A stretch of DNA of 37,855 nucleotides, taken from positions 1 to 37,855 of the forward strand of contig DAHY01000027.1 in assembly GCA_002498605.1 (NCBI GenBank). Reading direction: 5' to 3'. Positions 31,722 through 37,855 of the stretch are shown in pieces; position 1 is the stretch's first letter; every line of letters begins with the position of its first letter. This DNA comes from Methanomassiliicoccaceae archaeon UBA404. Lineage in GTDB: Archaea; Thermoplasmatota; Thermoplasmata; Methanomassiliicoccales; Methanomethylophilaceae. A program made the position numbers and the translations under genes. Below the pieces are notes generated by a model, which was not told the DNA's origin, made no database searches, and saw nothing but the letters and a program-made list of their open reading frames with translations.

Positions 31722-33325
31722 ATGGCATTCACCAATTTGTCTCTGACGTGAGAGTAAAAGTCCTTGTCGAGTTTGATGAATTTGGCATAATCGTCGGCTT
31801 TGGAGAATTCCACGTAAGTCCCTCCGCTCATGGTGTATTCGTGCTGTCCGTCTATGACTATCAGACATCCTTTGTCCAGTACCGCTTCGATCGTTATTTT
31901 TGCCGTTGAAGGGACTACGAAGGGTCTTGACGCAAATTTGAATGCGGCCATGGGAACTATCAGGAAGGCTTCCACCAAAGGATCCGTGATGGGGGAACCC
32001 AGACTCATTGCGTAGCAGGTGGATCCGGTTGTGGTGGAAACAATTACCCCGTCGGCACGGACTTCGGTGGCCAGGTGTTCGTTCACGTAAATTCTGAATT
32101 GTCTGATTTTTGCAACCGAATCCGTATGAATCACGGTTTCGTTTACGGCATCGGCAAGGTATTCGTTATTGTACCAGGTTTTCAGTTTTGATCTTTTTTC
32201 CACCGTATACTCCCCGCGTCTTATCCGGGCTATGCTGTCTTCGATTTCGTCCGGCTCTATTTCGGCCAGGAATCCGACGCCTCCGGCGTTGATGCCTATT
32301 ACGGCAGCGTCAGTATGCTGGAACGCCCTCAGTATGGTTCCGTCCCCGCCGACCACGATGACTATGTCGGCTTCGATATCGTCCAGGGGTATTCCTTCCA
32401 TACCCATCAGTTTTGCCGCAGACGTGTCCAATGCAACATTTTCGCCCTCAAGCGCTTTGTACGCCCTTCTGACATATTCTTCGGCGTGTTCTATGAATTC
32501 GTTGGCATATATCGCAAATCTCGCCGAACCGTGTTCTTTGATGTACGGCCTCATAACGTGATTGTAAACTTCTTTGCCGGAACATGCCACAAAACTTGCA
32601 TGGGATCTGTTGTCCAACGGCATATCCAACGGATTTCCGCCCAAATCGTACACTTCGCCGCCGGCTTCCCTCAGAATCAGAGTGCTTGCGGCTATATCCA
32701 CGGCCCTGACGCCGCGACTGTATCTGACGGTGTTCATGTAATACAGGTCGGCATTGCCCATGGCAAGAAGAGCCATCTCCAGTGAAGCGCATCCCATGGA
32801 ACGGGAAGTCTTCACGTTTTTAGCCATTCGGAAGGCTTCGTCGGGAGCCGCGTTTCCCATGTATATCATTGCAAAGAGATTCGATAAATCCGGTTCCCTG
32901 ACTCTTATTTCCCTTCCGTTGTAATAAGCTCCTTTTCCCTTGTACGCCCAATACTCGTCACCGGTGGCCAGATTACGCAAAAAGGCGGTATGCATACCGC
33001 CGATCGAATCCTTTCCCACCGCCATCGATATGGAATAAAACGGAATTTCAGCGACGGAATTGCTGGTTCCGTCGATAGGATCGAGAACCAGTACTTCGGA
33101 CCCTCCGTTGTCCACGAAACCTATCTCTTCGCTGAGAATATTGATTTTAAGCCCTTCGGATTCGATGAATCTCAGCACTGCGTTTTCCGCGACTTTGTCT
33201 ATCTCGGATGTGGGTGTGCCGTCATCGCCGATGCATATTTCGTTTCCGCGGTCGCAGGGGGACGGTATCAGCGACACCGCTTCCTGTACAACGTCCGCTA
33301 TTTTTCGAAGGGTCTTCAAATCCAT
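31718..33325 (-). CDS. Bifunctional NADP phosphatase/NAD kinase (MJ0917 type)
   Basis: A 535-residue fusion. Residues 1-265 are an inositol-monophosphatase-fold phosphatase with metal-binding Glu66-Glu67 in LSEEIG, the DPIDGTSNS motif (Asp82 to Ser90) and VDIAAS near 208. Residues 270-535 are an NAD kinase with IVVGGDGTILR, the GVGFLAEI segment, and STTTGSTCYAMSLG near the substrate site. The Methanocaldococcus protein MJ0917 with this architecture both phosphorylates NAD and dephosphorylates NADP, which sets the NAD/NADP balance. Leaderless transcription is likely, with a TATA box 27 bases before the ATG. GGGAGGT touching the ATG is too close to act as a normal ribosome-binding site. Confidence 0.93.
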   Translation of the reverse strand: MDLKTLRKIADVVQEAVSLIPSPCDRGNEICIGDDGTPTSEIDKVAENAVLRFIESEGLKINILSEEIGFVDNGGSEVLVLDPIDGTSNSVAEIPFYSISMAVGKDSIGGMHTAFLRNLATGDEYWAYKGKGAYYNGREIRVREPDLSNLFAMIYMGNAAPDEAFRMAKNVKTSRSMGCASLEMALLAMGNADLYYMNTVRYSRGVRAVDIAASTLILREAGGEVYDLGGNPLDMPLDNRSHASFVACSGKEVYNHVMRPYIKEHGSARFAIYANEFIEHAEEYVRRAYKALEGENVALDTSAAKLMGMEGIPLDDIEADIVIVVGGDGTILRAFQHTDAAVIGINAGGVGFLAEIEPDEIEDSIARIRRGEYTVEKRSKLKTWYNNEYLADAVNETVIHTDSVAKIRQFRIYVNEHLATEVRADGVIVSTTTGSTCYAMSLGSPITDPLVEAFLIVPMAAFKFASRPFVVPSTAKITIEAVLDKGCLIVIDGQHEYTMSGGTYVEFSKADDYAKFIKLDKDFYSHVRDKLVNAI

Positions 33326-33347
33326 ACCTCCCGATGGGGCTGATTCC

Positions 33348-33355
33348 CTATTTAG
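33348..33355 (-). promoter_or_regulatory. TATA box of the NADP phosphatase/NAD kinase operon (leaderless)
   Basis: Minus-strand CTAAATAG is centred about 27 bases before the ATG at 33325. It shares an 82-base divergent spacer with the fibrillarin promoter. Confidence 0.5.
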
Positions 33356-33377
33356 GTTTTGTAGAATCCTGCACAGG

Positions 33378-33385
33378 TATTATTA
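33378..33385 (+). promoter_or_regulatory. TATA box of flpA (leaderless)
   Basis: TATTATTA is centred 26 bases before the fibrillarin ATG at 33408, so the mRNA should start at or next to the start codon. Confidence 0.45.
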
Positions 33386-33407
33386 CAACGACGGAGATTG
33401 GCGGGGC

Positions 33408-34061
33408 ATGGAAAGTCTGAGGGGTTTGCCCGGAGTCCATGTCCGGGGAAATTCATTGTACACCCTGTCTTCGAATCCGGGGGTACGCGTGTACGGCGAA
33501 CGTTTGGTTTCGGTCAACGGGAAAGAGTACAGAGAATGGAATCCCTCCCGAAGCAAACTTTCCGCGTATCTGAAATTGGACGGCAAATTCTTTCCTTTCG
33601 AAGAAAACAGCAAAGTTTTGTATCTGGGCGCATCGGGAGGAACCACCGCGTCCCATTTGGCCGATGTTTGTTTCAAAGGCTCCGTTGTCTGTATCGAGTT
33701 CTCGCCCAGAATGTTCAGGGATCTGGTTTCGGTCTGCGAAGGCAGAAAAAATATGATGCCGGTTCTGGGAGATGCCACCCGTCCGGAGGATTATGCGTTT
33801 GCGGCGGAGAACGCCGATGTGGTTTACCAGGATGTTGCTCAAAAAGGACAGGCCGGCATAATAGCCGACAATGTTGAAAAAACGGGTGCCAAATACGGAA
33901 TGATTGCGATAAAATCCAGATCCGAAGACGTGACGGCGAGTCCGAAAACGATTTTCAGAGAATCGGAAGAATTCCTGAAAAACAAAGGATACAGAATTCT
34001 TGATAACAAAACTTTGGAACCTTACGAAAAAGACCATTCCATGATAGTGTTCGAGGTGTGA
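33408..34061 (+). CDS. flpA: Fibrillarin-like rRNA/tRNA 2'-O-methyltransferase
   Basis: FlpA is the catalytic subunit of archaeal C/D-box sRNPs, together with Nop5 and L7Ae. The 217-residue protein has the N-terminal beta domain, then YREWNPSRSKLSAYL near 42. The SAM-binding loop VLYLGASGGTTASH lies near 70, followed by VVCIEFSPRMFRDL, LGDATRPEDY and the Asp of VVYQDVAQ near 142. The open frame extends upstream against the NAD-kinase gene, but the family start corresponds to ATG 33408. The nop5 gene, often adjacent in archaea, is not in the window. The stop overlaps a GTG of the Nudix gene. Confidence 0.95.
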   Translation: MESLRGLPGVHVRGNSLYTLSSNPGVRVYGERLVSVNGKEYREWNPSRSKLSAYLKLDGKFFPFEENSKVLYLGASGGTTASHLADVCFKGSVVCIEFSPRMFRDLVSVCEGRKNMMPVLGDATRPEDYAFAAENADVVYQDVAQKGQAGIIADNVEKTGAKYGMIAIKSRSEDVTASPKTIFRESEEFLKNKGYRILDNKTLEPYEKDHSMIVFEV

Positions 34062-34411
34062 CTGTGAATACGGTGTACACAGTGGCTTTCAAAGACGGAA
34101 AATATCTCATGGTTTTCAACACAAAAAGAAACGGATGGGAAATGCCGGGCGGCAAAATAGAAAAGGGCGAGGATGTCGAAAAAGCCGCAAAAAGAGAATA
34201 TATGGAAGAGGCGGGATACGAAGTGGATATCGTATCGGTAAGAAATCTGAAGCACTGCTGGGTTTGTTGCGCCCGCTTGGGGGATAAGATTTGTGAATCG
34301 GAAATGGTCGGCGAACTGTTCGATGCGTTGCCGGAAAAACTTTCGTTTGACAGAACGGAATACGAAGATGTCATCCCCTGGGCGGAGAATGAATTAAACA
34401 GGGAAATCTGA
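34058..34411 (+). CDS. Nudix hydrolase
   Basis: A 117-residue protein with the complete Nudix box: GGKIEKGEDVEKAAKREY and then MEEAGY (residues about 31-54), which gives the Gx5Ex7REUxEExG pattern. Such enzymes cleave nucleoside diphosphates linked to another group; substrate unknown. GTG 34058 overlaps the flpA stop. A GTG two codons later (34064) sits at ideal distance from GAGGTG and may be the true start. The C-terminal tail ENELNREI is short, so only the catalytic domain is present. Confidence 0.87.
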   Translation: MTVNTVYTVAFKDGKYLMVFNTKRNGWEMPGGKIEKGEDVEKAAKREYMEEAGYEVDIVSVRNLKHCWVCCARLGDKICESEMVGELFDALPEKLSFDRTEYEDVIPWAENELNREI

Positions 34412-34430
34412 CACAGGACGGATGGTCAAC

Positions 34431-34439
34431 CTTTTAATA
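34431..34439 (+). promoter_or_regulatory. Possible TATA box before S15
   Basis: CTTTTAATA is centred about 60 bases before the S15 ATG, giving a leader of roughly 35 nt. CGGAG at 34481-34485 would be the ribosome-binding site. Confidence 0.4.
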
Positions 34440-34495
34440 GTGGTTGCAGATTGAAGTCACAGTCAAGCCACCAAACCTATTCGGAGTATCATATC

Positions 34496-34951
34496 ATGGC
34501 AAGAATGCATGCAAGAAGAAGAGGAAAGTCCAGATCCAACCGTCCGTTGGTATCGGAAAATCCCTCCTGGGTCCCCATCGGAGAAAAAGAAATAGAGGAC
34601 CTCGTTGTGAAATACGCGAAAGACGGCGTCGGCTCCGCCAGAATCGGCCTCATACTCAGAGACCAGTACGGAGTGCCCGATGTCAAACTCGCCACCGGCA
34701 AAACAATCACACAGATTATGGGAGAGAACGACGCTTTGTCCGCCATCCCCGAGGATCTTTCAAACCTTATGAGAAGAGCTATTTCCCTTAACTCTCACCT
34801 TAAGGAAAACAACCGCGATATCGCCAACAGAAGAGGATTGGCTTTGGTTGAAGCTAGGATCAGAAGACTCGAAAGCTATTACAAGGCAAACGATGTTCTT
34901 CCTTCAGATTGGAAATATTCTCTGAAGAACGCAGAACTTATGCTTAAGTGA
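34496..34951 (+). CDS. rps15: Small-subunit ribosomal protein S15
   Basis: A 151-residue archaeal S15 (eukaryotic S13-like), longer than the bacterial form. It begins MARMHARRRGKSRSNRP and has the archaeal N-terminal extension (WVPIGEKEIEDLVVKYAKDG, then IGLILRDQYGVPDVK) and the C-terminal helical domain with NRRGLALVEARIRRLE. The frame open to 34451 is upstream leader; family members start at 34496. The stop overlaps a GTG of the DHH nuclease gene. Confidence 0.96.
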   Translation: MARMHARRRGKSRSNRPLVSENPSWVPIGEKEIEDLVVKYAKDGVGSARIGLILRDQYGVPDVKLATGKTITQIMGENDALSAIPEDLSNLMRRAISLNSHLKENNRDIANRRGLALVEARIRRLESYYKANDVLPSDWKYSLKNAELMLK

Positions 34952-36294
34952 GAGTAATCATGGACCGCAGTGTCCCTCCCAAACTTCTTGAACAACTTTC
35001 AAAGGCCGCAGACCTGGTCCGCGGCCATGAATTTATTCATATTGTTTCTCATTACGATGCCGACGGGTTGTCTTCCGCCGCCATTCTGACCAAAACGCTG
35101 TTGCGCGAAGGCAAAGAATTCTGTGTTACGTTATTGACAACCTTGGACGACGATACCTTCCGCGAAATTTCTTCCAGTAACGCAGACTGCATCATACTTT
35201 CGGACCTGGGCGCCTCATATGTCAAAGAATTGGATGATTTGAAACAGGACGTGGTGGTGTTGGATCACCATACCCCCGAAGACCGGGCGGAAAGGATTTG
35301 TTACATCAATCCCCACCTTCACGGAATAGACGGGATGAAATACGGTTGCGGAGCAACGATGTCATGTCTGTTTGCGATAGGGATGAACGATAAGAATTGG
35401 GACTTGGTGCAGATTGCTTTTGCCGGTATATCGGGAGACCGTCAGGATATGGACGGACTTAACGGATATCTTTTGGACGGCGGAATCGAAAGGGGATTGG
35501 TGAAGGTCGTGGAGGGTTCCGTAGTGCCTTTCGGGAAACTTACGGATAATCTGTTTCTGTCCACCGAACCTTACGTAAGAGGCGTAAGCGGGAACGCCGA
35601 CGGTGTCGCGGCTCTCTTGACCGAAGGAGGCATTTCCCGGGATGCGGAAAGTCAGAATCTGTCCGAAGCCGAAAAAAGAAAACTGTCTTCCCTTATCGTG
35701 CTGAAACTTATCGAACAGGGTGTTGCCGCCGAAACAGTGGAAAGAATTGCGGGCGAAAAATATTCGCTCCGGGATTGGGATTTGGATTCCGCGGGATTGG
35801 CCTCGATATTGGACGGATGCGGAAGAAACGGCCTGACGGGGTTGGGGGTTGCGGTCGGTTGCGGAGACACGGACAGTATTGCTTCCGCCAAAGAAACCGA
35901 AAAGGAATACCGCCGCAACGTAATTCTCGGTGCCGCGGAATTGGATAACAGAGGATTGACCGAAGAAACGCATATTCAGTGGTTTGACAGCAGCAGTTCC
36001 GGATACACCGGGGTTCTTTGCGGCGTAGCCATGAGTTATTTTTCCAATCCTTTGAAACCGACTTTCGGAATCAATACTTCGGAAGAAATCGGAAAGGTTT
36101 CCGGCAGAGCGACGGACAAACTTATGTCCAGAGGCGTGGATTTGTCGGTTGCCCTGAAAAAAGCGTGTTCGGCGGTCGGAGGCTCCGGCGGAGGGCACCG
36201 CGTTGCCAGCGGAGGATCTTTCCCTTCGGAAAAGAAAGAAGAATTTTTGAGTCTCCTGAACAAAATTATCGGAGAGCAGTTCAGCGCCAGGTAA
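34948..36294 (+). CDS. DHH-family (RecJ-like) phosphoesterase/exonuclease
   Basis: A 448-residue archaeal RecJ-like protein. The DHH domain has HYDADGLSS near residue 34, LSDLG near 91, the name-giving LDHHTPED near 107 and an Asp in SGDRQD near 164. The DHHA1 domain ends with GGSGGGHRVASGG near 415. In other Euryarchaeota such proteins form single-strand nucleases, some in complexes with GINS. The pairing with S15 is common in archaea. GTG 34948 overlaps the S15 stop; ATG 34960 is an alternative with four fewer residues. The last 14 bases overlap the end of kae1 on the other strand. Confidence 0.9.
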   Translation: MRVIMDRSVPPKLLEQLSKAADLVRGHEFIHIVSHYDADGLSSAAILTKTLLREGKEFCVTLLTTLDDDTFREISSSNADCIILSDLGASYVKELDDLKQDVVVLDHHTPEDRAERICYINPHLHGIDGMKYGCGATMSCLFAIGMNDKNWDLVQIAFAGISGDRQDMDGLNGYLLDGGIERGLVKVVEGSVVPFGKLTDNLFLSTEPYVRGVSGNADGVAALLTEGGISRDAESQNLSEAEKRKLSSLIVLKLIEQGVAAETVERIAGEKYSLRDWDLDSAGLASILDGCGRNGLTGLGVAVGCGDTDSIASAKETEKEYRRNVILGAAELDNRGLTEETHIQWFDSSSSGYTGVLCGVAMSYFSNPLKPTFGINTSEEIGKVSGRATDKLMSRGVDLSVALKKACSAVGGSGGGHRVASGGSFPSEKKEEFLSLLNKIIGEQFSAR

Positions 36295-37267
36295 CTTCGA
36301 CTTCGTCGGTTCTGAACCTTTGTCTTACGGCGGTTTCGGAAATTTCCATTCTGACACCGGAATCATACATAATATGACCCAGCCATGCTATCATGGCACC
36401 GTTGTCCATACACAGTCTTCGGTCGGGAACGAACATTTCCGCGCCTCTGGCCTCGGCCATTTCCTGAACCATTTCTCTGAGGCGCTGATTTTGCACAACA
36501 CCGCCTCCGAGAAGGACTTCGTTCTTTCCTGTGTGCGCCATCGCTCTTTCGGTGACTTCGGTGAGCATTGCAAACACGGTTTCCTGCACAGACATGGCCA
36601 CATCTTCCAGCCTGTGGCCTTTTTCGTAAAGAGCCAGAGCCGCGGTCATTACTCCGGAAAACGATACGTCCATGCCTTTTACCGAATACGGTATGTCAAG
36701 GAATTCTTTGCCTTCCCGGGCAAGTTCTTCTATCTTGGGTCCTGCATAGAACCCCAAACCCAATTCTCTTCCGAGTTTATCGAACATGTTTCCTATGCCT
36801 ATGTCCTCCGTCTCGCCGAATATTCTGTATCGGCCTTCGGAGAAGGCTATTATCTGAGTATTGCCGCCGGATGCGTACAATAACGCGGGATCGTCGCAGC
36901 CTTGCAGAACCCGCCCGATTTCTATGTGCGCGATACAGTGATTCACGCCCATGATCGGTATTTTCAATCTGTGAGACAACGCTCTTGCCGCGGTGGCGGA
37001 AGTCTTCAGGCAGGGGCCGAGTCCGGGTCCCATCGAAAATGCAATCAAATCCACGTCGTTTATGGATATTTTAGCTTCGGTCAGGGCTTTTTCGATGTCC
37101 GAGGCAACATTTTCGGCATGATGGTTGGCGGCTTCCCTGGGGTGCAATCCGCCCTGAAGCGGACGGTACATATCTATTACGTTGGCTGTGATTATACGTT
37201 CATCTTCGGAGTCGGCGATTCCGACTCCCAGCGTATGCGCCGTGCTTTCGATTCCCAGCGTTATCAT
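36281..37267 (-). CDS. kae1: tRNA N6-threonylcarbamoyladenosine synthesis protein Kae1
   Basis: Kae1 transfers threonylcarbamoyl to A37 of ANN-decoding tRNAs within the KEOPS complex. The 328-residue ASKHA-fold protein starts MITLGIESTAHTLGVG, has the metal-binding histidines in HPREAANHHAENV and NHCIAHIEIG, YASGGNTQI, GNMFDKLGRELGL and VLLGGGVVQNQRLRE. It is not fused to the Bud32 kinase, unlike in some methanogens, so bud32 must lie elsewhere. The ATG overlaps the stop of the glutaredoxin-like gene as ATGA. Confidence 0.96.
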   Translation of the reverse strand: MITLGIESTAHTLGVGIADSEDERIITANVIDMYRPLQGGLHPREAANHHAENVASDIEKALTEAKISINDVDLIAFSMGPGLGPCLKTSATAARALSHRLKIPIMGVNHCIAHIEIGRVLQGCDDPALLYASGGNTQIIAFSEGRYRIFGETEDIGIGNMFDKLGRELGLGFYAGPKIEELAREGKEFLDIPYSVKGMDVSFSGVMTAALALYEKGHRLEDVAMSVQETVFAMLTEVTERAMAHTGKNEVLLGGGVVQNQRLREMVQEMAEARGAEMFVPDRRLCMDNGAMIAWLGHIMYDSGVRMEISETAVRQRFRTDEVEVTWR

Positions 37268-37506
37268 CGGTTTTCTACAATCCCGTTGATTTTGTTCAAA
37301 ACATTGATAGATCCTTCGGCCGCGAATTCGTCGTCGGATACCAGCACCGGAAAGGTTTTGTCCAATATTTCGTAAAAGGCCCCTTCCGCCAGTCCGTCGA
37401 CGGTATCGACATTCATGATTTGTATCTCAACGCCTTTGGGAAGCCGTTCTTTGACATAATCGCATTTGGGACAATCGTTCTTGGTAAACAGCTTAAGTTC
37501 TGCCAT
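37264..37506 (-). CDS. Glutaredoxin/thioredoxin-like small redox protein
   Basis: An 80-residue protein with the redox motif NDCPKCDYVK (Cys-Pro-Lys-Cys, residues 11-14 or so) after a first beta strand AELKLFT, and a cis-Pro-type FPVL segment near 53. This is the minimal thioredoxin fold of archaeal glutaredoxin-like proteins, which reduce disulfides or bind metal; the partner is unknown. The frame extends 19 codons upstream, but ATG 37506 gives the normal family start. It is translationally coupled to kae1. Confidence 0.8.
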   Translation of the reverse strand: MAELKLFTKNDCPKCDYVKERLPKGVEIQIMNVDTVDGLAEGAFYEILDKTFPVLVSDDEFAAEGSINVLNKINGIVENR

Positions 37507-37600
37507 AAGTGCGGAAAGAAACTTCCCATGATTAAAGCTTGTCGAAGAAATGTGCCAGAACATAAAGGAGCCGATTGTATATCTCTTCCGAACAGGAAAA

Positions 37601-37609
37601 GATATAATT
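37601..37609 (+). promoter_or_regulatory. TATA box of tRNA-Val
   Basis: GATATAATT is centred about 30 bases before the first base of the tRNA, at the usual position. Confidence 0.5.
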
Positions 37610-37634
37610 ACTTAGATGATATCCGAGGTCTGTT

Positions 37635-37710
37635 GGGCTCGTAGTCTAGCGGTTATGACGTCGCATTGACATTGCGAAGATCGCCAGTTCAAATCTGGCC
37701 GGGCCCACCA
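37635..37710 (+). tRNA. tRNA-Val (anticodon GAC)
   Basis: A 76-nt tRNA with acceptor GGGCTCG pairing CGGGCCC (one G-U pair) and an encoded CCA. The anticodon arm TCGCA-TTGACAT-TGCGA presents GAC, and the T-arm AGTTCAAATCT is regular. All three tRNA genes in the window encode their CCA. Confidence 0.96.
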
Positions 37711-37855
37711 CTAATTTTCGCACCTCGTTCGGTAACCTCCGCACAAAAGGTGCATTCCGTCGCGTCTTTTCCGCTGACTGTTTAACCAACTTCAAAGATG
37801 TTGCTCACGGTCTGTACTTTTGTGTTTTGGATAAACCTCAATGTGCAGACCACTT
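37711..37855. other. Window end without a supported gene
   Basis: The last 145 bases hold GCACCT (37720-37725) and AGGTGC (37748-37753), an inverted repeat with a 22-base spacer that could form part of a 3' structure of tRNA-Val or be chance. Minus-strand frames are open from the window edge for 20-25 codons and could be the 3' end of a gene, but I recognise none of them. Confidence 0.4.

Noticed and set aside
35362..36198. 278-codon minus-strand frame opposite the DHH nuclease
   Set aside because: The DHH and DHHA1 motifs are on the plus strand; no recognisable domain exists on the minus strand.
1..37855. CRISPR array, IS element, prophage or defence island
   Set aside because: No regularly spaced repeats, transposase or integrase motifs, att-like duplications at the tRNA genes, or foreign codon use were seen.
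37711..37855. 3' end of a further gene on the minus strand
   Set aside because: Open frames of 20-25 codons from the window edge exist but are too short to identify.

Overview
The window is a gene-dense piece of an archaeal chromosome, about 50% GC by eye. Every informational gene is of archaeal type: RadB, aIF1A, RIO1, a KH-domain Dim2-like protein, Pus10, L21e, RpoF, L15e, S15, fibrillarin, family-B DNA polymerase, Kae1 and archease. The metabolic genes match: type II GAPDH, archaeal PGK and DapL-type lysine synthesis. Three sequence features hint at the methanogen order Methanomassiliicoccales or a close relative within the Thermoplasmata-type Euryarchaeota. None of the 43 readable stop codons is TAG. 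Several first genes have a TATA box only 24-28 bases before the start codon, which implies leaderless mRNA. There is also a HAD-like gene that resembles the methanogen family COG4030/EhaR. This placement is inference; no methanogenesis operon or 16S rRNA lies here.

Layout. 1-189: 3' end of radB. 288-6950: one tight lysine operon, Lrp regulator-dapA-dapB-aspartokinase-lysA-dapF-dapL. 6951-9209 (minus): gap-pgk. 9336-12491: ilvB, ilvC and a small cyclophilin-fold protein. 12579-15918 (minus): an ArsB/CitM-type permease, then nadX with an M24 peptidase. 16092-18482: archease, a PurN-like formyltransferase and a HAD-like protein that has lost its catalytic aspartates. 18493-18568: tRNA-Glu. 18688-24808: a translation and transcription block (aIF1A, RIO1, KH protein, Pus10, L21e, RpoF, DUF655, KsgA, YchF-type GTPase), running straight into polB (to 27228). 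27244-28419: a zinc-ribbon membrane protein and L15e, divergent. 28616-30635: a ThiI-like protein with a ruined PP-loop, divergent from a TauE/SafE exporter with its DUF1634 partner. 30724-30811: tRNA-Leu. 30885-33325 (minus): a small unknown protein, a JAMM protein and an NADP phosphatase/NAD kinase fusion. 33408-36294: fibrillarin, Nudix, S15 and a DHH/RecJ-like nuclease. 36281-37506 (minus): glutaredoxin-like protein and Kae1. 37635-37710: tRNA-Val.

Together these are core functions: lysine and branched-chain amino-acid synthesis, lower glycolysis/gluconeogenesis, NAD(P) supply (NadX, NAD kinase), ribosome assembly and rRNA/tRNA modification, and DNA replication. I see no CRISPR array, transposase, integrase, toxin-antitoxin pair or defence island. 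The least ordinary items are two apparent pseudoenzymes (HAD-like 17355-18482; ThiI-like 28616-29482), the absence of TAG stops, the leaderless promoters, and an inverted repeat around the promoter of the zinc-ribbon membrane protein.
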